Positions 17,896 through 24,701 of a stretch of DNA of 64,000 nucleotides are shown piece after piece. The number at the start of each line of letters is the position of its first letter. Within the stretch, counting starts at the first letter, position 1. The position numbers were made by a program, and so were the translations under genes. Origin of the DNA: Chitinophagales bacterium (GTDB lineage: Bacteria > Bacteroidota > Bacteroidia > Chitinophagales > Saprospiraceae); assembly GCA_013298845.1 (NCBI GenBank), contig JAAFJN010000011.1:100683-164682 (forward strand), written 5' to 3'. The notes under the pieces are model-generated. The model made no database searches. It was not told the DNA's origin and saw nothing but the letters and a program-made list of their open reading frames with translations.

Positions 17896-20079
17896 TTAAA
17901 TCTTCCCGATTTCCCGCTTTTTGCCATCCACCCAAATGTACCGGCGCGCGTCGCCTTTGCGGATAAAATGCGCGTTGCGGTGCATACCCAACGTGTGGTA
18001 ATACGTCAGGCCAAACGACGGCAGGATATAATAGTCTCTTTTAACAAAAATCGTGTACAAATCCATGTTGATACTCATTTTGTCTTTTTTCAAAAATGGC
18101 GGGGCAAACTGCGCGCCCAAATTATTGATCCACACCAAATGCGTACTCGAAGTGGAGGTATTGTCGGAAAAACGGCTGGTAAAACGGCCCACGCCCAAAC
18201 CCGCGCCAGTGTACACCCACAACGGCGAATAGTAGTTGATCACGGCTCCTGCCATGTACCCTTCCGAGGTACGGCGCGGTGCCGGCGTGATGTAATCAAA
18301 ATCTTTCCAGGCGTAAGCGGCCACGGCTTTAAAACCCAAATCGGGTAGGCGGTCGCGGTTGCGGCGGCTAAAACTGATGCGGCGGCGGTGCTCGTACTCC
18401 ACTTTTACGCTGGATACGTTTACACCCCATTCAAACCCAAAACCCACGTGTACGCTGTTGGTAATCAGGTCGGGGTTATTGATGATGTAAATATGTTCCG
18501 CCTCGCGCAGGGTTTTGGTGCCGTAAATCCGCTTGAGTTCATTATCGTTCTGAATCAGGAGGGTTTTCAGGTTGGGGTAATTGCGCCAATCGGGCATTTG
18601 GTGGAGTTTATTGTTCTCGTACAGGTAAATTTCGGTGAGTTGGTCCGAGGGTTTCCAATTGATGATACTCGACAAACTATCGCAATTATTGATCCGCACC
18701 GACTGCAATTGCACCGGCGGTGCGAAATACGTCAATTGCGACAATTGGTCAATGGATAACGATTTGAGGTGGGTATTTTGGTCCAAACCATCCAGCCGCG
18801 ACGTGCGCATGCGCGATAAACTGAGGAGTTCCAGCAATTTGAGGTTATTGATCCGAAGCGTATCGTCGCGCAAATCGGCCAGGCGCAATTCTACCAAATT
18901 GTTATTGTCCTGCAACAATCGGCTAACGCGGACCTGCGGACTGGTGCGGGTTTCAAAGGCACGCAATTCGCAGCAGCCTTCTACCCAAGTTAGCGCTGGG
19001 CAATTATCAATGGTCAGGCGTTGAAGCGTGGGCAATTGATCCAAATTATTGAGCGCGTACAAATTTTGGTTATTGCGTACAATGAGTTGTTTTAAATGGG
19101 GCAACTGGACCCAATTTTTTAAAATGCGGAGGTTAATGCATTGGTCAAAAGTCACCGATACCACATTGGGCATTTTGGCTAAAATACCGGGCAAATGGTT
19201 AAAATTGAACTGATTATCCACAAACTGAATATTTTTAATGGCCTGATAACCCGCCATTTCCCGGGGCAGGGTCCACCAATCACCCTTTAGTTCCACCACA
19301 TCCTGGCCGTCGCGGTATTTGTTTTTAAAACCGCGAAACAGGGAATCAACGTGGTTAATTTGGCCCAATCTTTTTTGTTCAAATTTACCTTCCCAGGGAA
19401 TAGCCCGCAAGAAAAACAGCACGGAATCGTAGTGAAACCGCGCCGAATCGAGGGCACCCGCCATAAACCGCTGTTCCGCGTAAATGCCGTGCTGCGATGC
19501 CCGCACAAAATGCGCCAGGGTATCGCTCGGTTGCAGAAACCGCGCCAGGGCAAAATACGTGAGCGCGTTTTGGTAATCGCGGGTTTGGGTAATGGTGTCG
19601 TAGGTAAAATGCTGAATGGCCGTTTTGTACAAATACTGCGCGGTGCTGCTGTCGGCAAAGGTATTTTGCAACTCGCGGCCTTTGGCGATCAGGGTTTGAA
19701 CGGTATCGAGCAGGACGCGAATGGAATCAAAAGCCTCGGCGGCAATTTGGCGGTTGCGTTCGGCTTCAACGCGGCTTTTGGTTTCGGCAATTTTGGCCGT
19801 TATCGCAAATTGTAACGCGGCTTGGGCTTTGCGGCGATCGTTTTCGGCCACACTTTTGAGACTGTCAATTTTTTCAAAAATATCAAAAATCTCTTTTTCA
19901 ATGTTGTCACCCAAGTCTTCTTTACAATCGCCTTTAGCCGCCTGAAATTGTTTCAGCGCCAGCCGAAGATTACCGGAGGCTTTGGTAGCGCGGGCAATCT
20001 TGAGTTTTTCATCACAATCCTGCGCAATGGATATTTGGGCAAAAAATGCCAAAAAACAGCATAAAAGTATCTTTTTCAT
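17896..20079 (-). CDS. Secreted coiled-coil/leucine-rich protein, third gene of the SIR2-nSTAND1 operon
   Basis: A 727-residue protein with a signal peptide (KKILLCCFLAFFAQISIAQ). Residues about 25-170 form a helical/TPR-like and coiled-coil segment rich in A-x-x-A-x-x-E patterns. Residues about 270-540 hold about ten irregular leucine-rich repeats (LKQLIVRNNQNLYALNNL, LQRLTIDNCPAL, LELLSLSRMRTSRLDGL, LKTLLIQNDNELKRI). The final about 170 residues look like outer-membrane beta strands (VKVEYEHRRRISF, YMAGAVINYYSPLWVYTGAGLG, HLVWINNLGAQFAPP, YYILPSFGLTYYHTLG). Its ATG at 20079 immediately follows the stop of the nSTAND1 gene (no gap), so it is translationally linked. I infer a periplasmic or outer-membrane sensor for the system; no family name is assigned. 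Confidence 0.7.
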   Translation of the reverse strand: MKKILLCCFLAFFAQISIAQDCDEKLKIARATKASGNLRLALKQFQAAKGDCKEDLGDNIEKEIFDIFEKIDSLKSVAENDRRKAQAALQFAITAKIAETKSRVEAERNRQIAAEAFDSIRVLLDTVQTLIAKGRELQNTFADSSTAQYLYKTAIQHFTYDTITQTRDYQNALTYFALARFLQPSDTLAHFVRASQHGIYAEQRFMAGALDSARFHYDSVLFFLRAIPWEGKFEQKRLGQINHVDSLFRGFKNKYRDGQDVVELKGDWWTLPREMAGYQAIKNIQFVDNQFNFNHLPGILAKMPNVVSVTFDQCINLRILKNWVQLPHLKQLIVRNNQNLYALNNLDQLPTLQRLTIDNCPALTWVEGCCELRAFETRTSPQVRVSRLLQDNNNLVELRLADLRDDTLRINNLKLLELLSLSRMRTSRLDGLDQNTHLKSLSIDQLSQLTYFAPPVQLQSVRINNCDSLSSIINWKPSDQLTEIYLYENNKLHQMPDWRNYPNLKTLLIQNDNELKRIYGTKTLREAEHIYIINNPDLITNSVHVGFGFEWGVNVSSVKVEYEHRRRISFSRRNRDRLPDLGFKAVAAYAWKDFDYITPAPRRTSEGYMAGAVINYYSPLWVYTGAGLGVGRFTSRFSDNTSTSSTHLVWINNLGAQFAPPFLKKDKMSINMDLYTIFVKRDYYILPSFGLTYYHTLGMHRNAHFIRKGDARRYIWVDGKKREIGKI

Positions 20080-21879
20080 TTATTTTTCCAGTTCGTTCAA
20101 AATTCGGTCGTACGGCGTAAAGGTTTTTTCCAAACTGTCAATGCGGTGCAGCAGTTGTTCTTTTTGGGCCGCCGAAACCATAAATGCGGCTTCTTTTTCC
20201 AACTTGATCTGGTTGACAAGTTTTTCTTTTTTGGTATCAACTACTTTTTTCAAAGCCTCGTTGGCTTTGGCGCGTTGTTCTTCGGCGGTTATCCGCGCAT
20301 TAACGGCATCCTCTTTAAGTTTTTCGGCTTTTTCGCGTTGTACCACGGCCCAAAGGCCCATCAAAGCCGCCAAAATAAAGCCCACCACCGCCGCAATGGC
20401 CGTTCGGCGGGCCGCTTTCCGGCGGCGATCGGCCACTTTCCGGGCTTCGCGCTCGCGTTGGGCGTCCAATTCGGCCTGAACGGCGCGCGCTTCGGCGGCG
20501 GCCCGCTCCTGTTTGGCGAGCAGTTCTTCGGCTTGTTTGCGGTTATCGTTGCGCGAATTGAGCAGCGGCGCCAGCAACACATCGTGGCTCACCTCATAGT
20601 GCACCCGCCCGTTGATGGTTTCGCGGCGAATCAGGAATTTGTCCTCCAGATAATCCAAAATATCCTGCCCCAACACCATTTGGTGGTTGTGCTGCATGGT
20701 TTCGCGCAGCATATCCTTGTCAATACTGATGCGCCGGATGTCCGACATATCCTCGCCGATGACCATTTCCTCTTCCAACATGGTGTAAGCGGTGCGGCGG
20801 CTGGTTTCATCGGGCAAATCGGCGAGGCGATCTTCGTAATATTGTTCGTAAATCTGGTCAAAATCCGGCAAATCCGATTCCTGCACCAATACCGGCTGCT
20901 CCCCTTTGTTTTTGCGGGTGGTATTCACAATATTTTGCTCAATGGTTTGGCAAACAATCTGCAACTGGAATGCCTCAATCTGGCTTTGCGCTTCTAATTC
21001 GTTGTTATTCGCGTTGGTGCGGTGGGCGTTGCTGAGTTCAAAAATAATTTTCCGCAGGGCCGCTGGTTCGTATTGAAACGGTTTTTTCACCAAAAAACGG
21101 CCACTTTCGAGCAACGCGGGGCGCACAATGGCTTCTTCGGCCTGGGCTTCCGAAAGGGCTTTTAACTCGTAGCGGGTTTGCAAAATAACCGGTAATTCTT
21201 CCCGCATACTGTTGAGCAGGTGAATCCGATCGGAGCGAATGGAGAACAGGGTGTGCACCTCCATCGGTTTGTGCAATTTGCTTTTGGTGCTCCGGTCGAG
21301 GTCGGTCATGCCGTCGCGGACGACCTGCGGGATACGGGTGTACAGCAGTTCACTCAATTGTTGGCGGAACTGCGCCTGTGCATCGGAGGGATAGGAAAAA
21401 AACTCTTCAAATTGGTCAAAAATGAGAAAAAAACGCTTTTGCCCCACCGTTTTGCTGCTTTTAAAGGCGCCCCAAAAGGTTTGATCTACGTTTTGGGTAC
21501 GCAAAAAAGTCTGTACATCGGGGTCGGTATCATCGCTGCCCACGCATTCGCGGAGTTTTTGCAACAATGTATCGCTGGGCATGGAAGCGGCATTTTTACC
21601 AAAAAGATTAAATCGAATATAGACGGGGCAATTGTGTACCTCGTATTCGTCGCCCGTTTCCTCGTGCACGCGCACGAGCGGTTGGGCAATCAAATCGGGA
21701 ATAAGACCGGCTTTGACCAACGACGATTTACCATAACCGGATTTGCCAAAAAGCAGGACCAATTGCTCGCGGCTGACCAAATCGAGCAAATCGGTTTTAT
21801 CACGATCGCGCCCGAAAAAGAGCGCGGCATCGGTGGATTCGAAGGGTTTTACCCCGGGATAGCGGTGAATGGCGTTCAT
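20080..21879 (-). CDS. Membrane-anchored nSTAND1-type NTPase
   Basis: A 599-residue protein. Residues about 6-25 (YPGVKPFESTDAALFFGRD) are the typical entry to an nSTAND1 ATPase. Walker A is GKSGYGKSS (45-53) and Walker B RFFLIFDQFEE (149-159); the D-Q-F-E-E motif is a hallmark of this family. A winged-helix-like segment is near 400-440 (GRVHYEVSHDVLLAPLL). A long charged coiled coil (about 455-490) leads into one transmembrane helix (about 494-513) and an 86-residue coiled coil that would lie on the other side of the membrane. No WD40 or TPR sensor is fused, unlike many STAND proteins. Its ATG overlaps the SIR2 stop (ATGA) and its stop abuts the LRR gene, so sensing may be supplied by the partner. 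STAND ATPases commonly act as ligand-triggered switches in conflict systems. Confidence 0.85.
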   Translation of the reverse strand: MNAIHRYPGVKPFESTDAALFFGRDRDKTDLLDLVSREQLVLLFGKSGYGKSSLVKAGLIPDLIAQPLVRVHEETGDEYEVHNCPVYIRFNLFGKNAASMPSDTLLQKLRECVGSDDTDPDVQTFLRTQNVDQTFWGAFKSSKTVGQKRFFLIFDQFEEFFSYPSDAQAQFRQQLSELLYTRIPQVVRDGMTDLDRSTKSKLHKPMEVHTLFSIRSDRIHLLNSMREELPVILQTRYELKALSEAQAEEAIVRPALLESGRFLVKKPFQYEPAALRKIIFELSNAHRTNANNNELEAQSQIEAFQLQIVCQTIEQNIVNTTRKNKGEQPVLVQESDLPDFDQIYEQYYEDRLADLPDETSRRTAYTMLEEEMVIGEDMSDIRRISIDKDMLRETMQHNHQMVLGQDILDYLEDKFLIRRETINGRVHYEVSHDVLLAPLLNSRNDNRKQAEELLAKQERAAAEARAVQAELDAQREREARKVADRRRKAARRTAIAAVVGFILAALMGLWAVVQREKAEKLKEDAVNARITAEEQRAKANEALKKVVDTKKEKLVNQIKLEKEAAFMVSAAQKEQLLHRIDSLEKTFTPYDRILNELEK

Positions 21880-22979
21880 TTTGATTCGGATATGGCTCTG
21901 GCGAGTTTAATAACGGCGTCGGCGATTTGGTTGAGGGTCGTGAGGTAGTCACGGCTGTCCATCGTTGCCTGGCTTTGGGTCAGTAATTGGAAGCGCCCGC
22001 TGAGTTGAATCGCGGTATTTTCAAAATCGGCGTTGCCTTTGGCGTAGGCCATCAGGGAAGTAATGGCGCGGGGATATTGGGCGTTTTGAATTTCGCGCAT
22101 GATATTGGTTTCTTCCGGGGCGAGGGGGCTTTCCAGCAAAGTCCGCATAAAGGCCCGGTTGGCGTTTTTGGGGTCGGGATCCACAAATTTGGTGGCTTCT
22201 TCCACAAAAAACGGCAAAAAATCGCCTTTGTCTTTGTCCCAAAAATCAATTTTAAACTGGTGCGCCAAAAAAACGCGGGTCGCATCGCTGACTTCGTGGG
22301 GACCGGCAAATTTGCGGTACCCGGCTTTTCCGCACAAAATGCGCAGCATAATTTGGGTATGCCATTTTTCAAAATTAAACCCAACAAAAATAAAGGTCCG
22401 AATTTTTTCCAACGCCGTGCGCAAGCCATCGGGCAACCCCGAAGCCCCCAACGTGGAACCGATGAGCGAAAACAAATCTTCGTAATCGAGCACCAAGGAT
22501 TCATCCTCCAACACACTGCCGCCCACGTTATAAATCAAAGGTTCTTCGCGGGTGGGCGGTGCCACGTCGTCGCTGGGCCGTTCGCCCTTTCGGTAATGCG
22601 AAAAACGGTGGGTAACGCCGTATTTAAAAAAGGTATCCGACAAAAACGTATCGGGATTGATGGACAAAATGAGGTGAAAGGGCAACCGGGCGATGGTTTT
22701 TAAAATATCCTCGTTGTACCCCGGCGTGGCGGGTAGTCGGCTGCACAGGGTGCGCATGCTTTGGGCCACGTCCGATTTGACGGAGGCTTCCTGACCGGGA
22801 AACTGAAACAGACCATCTTCGGCGTAGTAGTGGGTAACTTCGTCCTGGTATTGTTCGTAGAGTTTATTGCGCAGGTACATGTTCATCGGTTGCCCGTCGA
22901 ACTGCATGATATCCGGCCCTACAACCAGGGCGCATTGTTCGTTGGCGATGTAAGTAAGGATTTTATCGAAGGGAAACAT
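21876..22979 (-). CDS. SIR2-like protein with C-terminal effector-associated-type helical domain
   Basis: A 367-residue cytoplasmic protein. The N-terminal about 230 residues fit the SIR2_2 pattern: nucleotide-loop-like ALVVGPDIM (17-25), LILSINPDTFL (about 104, place of the TTNYD motif), PLIYNVGGSV followed by LVLDYEDLFSLI (place of the K-L-H-G ... T-x-D-Y motif), and FIFVGFNFEKWHTQIML (place of GYSLxD). The usual His of the LHG motif is replaced in YNVGG, so NAD hydrolysis is uncertain. The last about 75 residues (IMREIQNAQYPRAITSLMA ... LSGRFQLLTQSQ ... LNQIADAVIKLARAI) resemble effector-associated domain 11, a death-fold-like adaptor found in bacterial conflict systems. A TAACTTTG promoter precedes it; it is first in the operon and overlaps the nSTAND1 start by 4 bases. 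Confidence 0.75.
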   Translation of the reverse strand: MFPFDKILTYIANEQCALVVGPDIMQFDGQPMNMYLRNKLYEQYQDEVTHYYAEDGLFQFPGQEASVKSDVAQSMRTLCSRLPATPGYNEDILKTIARLPFHLILSINPDTFLSDTFFKYGVTHRFSHYRKGERPSDDVAPPTREEPLIYNVGGSVLEDESLVLDYEDLFSLIGSTLGASGLPDGLRTALEKIRTFIFVGFNFEKWHTQIMLRILCGKAGYRKFAGPHEVSDATRVFLAHQFKIDFWDKDKGDFLPFFVEEATKFVDPDPKNANRAFMRTLLESPLAPEETNIMREIQNAQYPRAITSLMAYAKGNADFENTAIQLSGRFQLLTQSQATMDSRDYLTTLNQIADAVIKLARAISESK

Positions 22980-23028
22980 GATCTGGCGATTTATAAACAG
23001 AGGTTAATTTAGGGAGGACAACCGGGGG

Positions 23029-23036
23029 CAAAGTTA
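23029..23036 (-). promoter_or_regulatory. Putative -7 promoter element of the SIR2-nSTAND1-LRR operon
   Basis: TAACTTTG on the minus strand matches TAnnTTTG exactly, about 50 bases before the SIR2 gene start and downstream of the MBL gene stop, so the operon probably has its own promoter. Confidence 0.5.
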
Positions 23037-23069
23037 TTCAACTTCATCTTTGCTTAATGTAGTTTTGGC

Positions 23070-24230
23070 TTAAAACCGTAACATTATTTGGCGTTTTTGT
23101 GGGTATTCGATTAATATTTTTTCGGGAAACCCTTTTTCACGGGCGAATTGCTGTACATTTTCGAGTAATTCGGGGATATTGGTATTGGGTACCACGGCGG
23201 CCTTTTGTTGAATTTTGGGAACGGGTTTAAAAAAATTCTCCCAATGGCCCATCAAAACCACCCGTGGTTGCACGGCATTGAGCAAGGGCATCGGGAAATC
23301 GTTGGCCACGTTGTAGTTGGCCCCGCAGAGCAGCATCAGGTCCACCGGTTGTTCGCGGATCAGGTTTTCGGGCAAATACCCCACCCCTCGGTCGCAGGCC
23401 GCACCGGCGTTGGAAAAAATGCGATAAACGGGTTTTCCGGACGGATCGAGCAGGTCAATCACGTAGTTATAGTTCAGGCCCTCTTTGTATTTGAGGCCAA
23501 AATAAGCGGGTTTTGCGGGCGGTTGGAGCACGTGTCCGTTGATAAAAGGCAGTTTATGCGGCCCAAAAAAGCAATAATGCCCCGCGTGGTTCGACGGAAT
23601 GGCGGCAAAACGCATCCGCCCGCCGGGCAGGTAAAAAAACGGCGAAACGGGCAAATCACTGGCCTCCCCTTCGGTCACCGAATGCACCTTAAAAAACGGC
23701 TCCAACGATTGCAATTGCCGCGCCGTATCGGGTACGGGTGCCCCAAACGACCGCACCAAATTCACCGCCGTGGTACTGCCGTACAAGGTAACCACGGGAT
23801 TGCGCAGGTACGATTGCAACAAAAAAGGCACGTCACCGAGGTGGTCGTAATGGGCGTGTGAAATAAGAATGGTCGAAATTTGGCCGGTGCTGTCCTTTTT
23901 GGTACCCAACTCGCGTTGCAAAAAAGCGTCCATCAGCGCATAATCAGGGCGGAGGTTGCCCGTATTGAGTTGGGTCATGCTCAGGTTGGAAAAAAACGGG
24001 TCGAGCAGGAGTTTATCGCCGCCGTATTGCAACAAATAACCGCCGCACCCGATGTACGACACCAGCAGGGAGTCCGGGTTGGGTTTAGCGCGTTGGAGGG
24101 TATAGGTTTGGGGGCTTTGGTCGAGCCAATCGCGGCGCAAACGGGCGGCGCGGCGCGGTGAACAATACACCAGAAACAAACAAGAAGCGAGGATTAAAAA
24201 GAGGGTGCGTTGGTGAAGAGCCATGTACAT
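23070..24230 (-). CDS. MBL-fold metal-dependent hydrolase lipoprotein
   Basis: A 386-residue protein; the start may be either ATG at 24230 or ATG at 24224. A lipoprotein signal (LFLILASCLFLVYC) precedes an arginine-rich stretch. The metallo-beta-lactamase fold is shown by H-x-H-x-D-H in SHAHYDHLGD (about 127-136), a later His in SNHAGHYCFFG, and VLMGHWENFF, with VSYIGCGGYLLQYGG and LLDPFFSN forming the first strands. Layout and length resemble N-acyl-phosphatidylethanolamine phospholipase D/UlaG-like hydrolases, so a phosphodiester or lactone substrate is possible but not proven. It has its own TACATTTG promoter motif and lies upstream of the SIR2 operon on the same strand, 90 bases away. Confidence 0.8.
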   Translation of the reverse strand: MYMALHQRTLFLILASCLFLVYCSPRRAARLRRDWLDQSPQTYTLQRAKPNPDSLLVSYIGCGGYLLQYGGDKLLLDPFFSNLSMTQLNTGNLRPDYALMDAFLQRELGTKKDSTGQISTILISHAHYDHLGDVPFLLQSYLRNPVVTLYGSTTAVNLVRSFGAPVPDTARQLQSLEPFFKVHSVTEGEASDLPVSPFFYLPGGRMRFAAIPSNHAGHYCFFGPHKLPFINGHVLQPPAKPAYFGLKYKEGLNYNYVIDLLDPSGKPVYRIFSNAGAACDRGVGYLPENLIREQPVDLMLLCGANYNVANDFPMPLLNAVQPRVVLMGHWENFFKPVPKIQQKAAVVPNTNIPELLENVQQFAREKGFPEKILIEYPQKRQIMLRF

Positions 24231-24247
24231 ATGTGCTTGGTGTGGGG

Positions 24248-24255
24248 CAAATGTA
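24248..24255 (-). promoter_or_regulatory. Putative -7 promoter element of the MBL-fold gene
   Basis: TACATTTG read on the minus strand matches TAnnTTTG exactly and lies 17-31 bases from the two candidate start codons. Confidence 0.5.
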
Positions 24256-24451
24256 GGGAATTCTTTATCTAATTACCATCACTAACCCCATTGATGAACA
24301 AATTGATTTTTTTGATGAGGTGGCTTACAAAAGTCTATAAAATCCATCTAATCAATTAAATACATCATTTCGACGATACAAAGGATTTTTGCGAAACGTT
24401 AAAAAAAACAAAAATTCTTATCTTTTTAGGTGTTTTAAAGAAACATTCCAC

Positions 24452-24459
24452 TAATTTTG
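24452..24459 (+). promoter_or_regulatory. Putative -7 promoter element with long leader for the S1-receiver-kinase gene
   Basis: TAATTTTG matches TAnnTTTG exactly. If used, the transcript would have a leader of about 240 bases before the ATG at 24702, containing the 82-bp palindrome at 24599-24680. The 471-base gap 24231-24701 holds no convincing gene; a 97-codon frame on the minus strand looks like chance. Confidence 0.4.
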
Positions 24460-24598
24460 CACACCAAAACCAAAGAAAAAAGTACTTCTCCTCCGAATTC
24501 CAAAACCATACTGTATGAACATTATTAGTTTTCCACGTTACACAAAAAACCTCATTACAACTGTCATTGCGAATCTGTCGTTGTAGTGTTTTATATCC

Positions 24599-24680
24599 TG
24601 AGCGTCGCTTGGTTTTGTGCACCACCTTATGGGGACGTCCCAAGGTGATTAACCACAAAACCTGCCGAGTCGAAGCATAA
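24599..24680 (+). repeat. 82-bp imperfect palindromic element, copy 1
   Basis: It starts TGAGCGTCGC and ends GTCGAAGCATAA; inner arms GGTTTTGTG (about 24611) and CACAAAACC (about 24654) can pair. A second copy of identical length and orientation lies at 55007-55088, with both arms and both ends conserved and the loop divergent. Here it would lie in the leader of the signalling cassette, just before the start at 24702. Confidence 0.6.
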
Positions 24681-24701
24681 CCGAGTACAAAATACTTTAA
24701 G

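Noticed and set aside
24365..24658. 97-codon minus-strand frame in the gap before the signalling cassette
   Set aside because: Basic, Phe/Lys-rich sequence without a ribosome-binding context. It overlaps the 82-bp palindrome and a likely promoter, so it is most probably chance.
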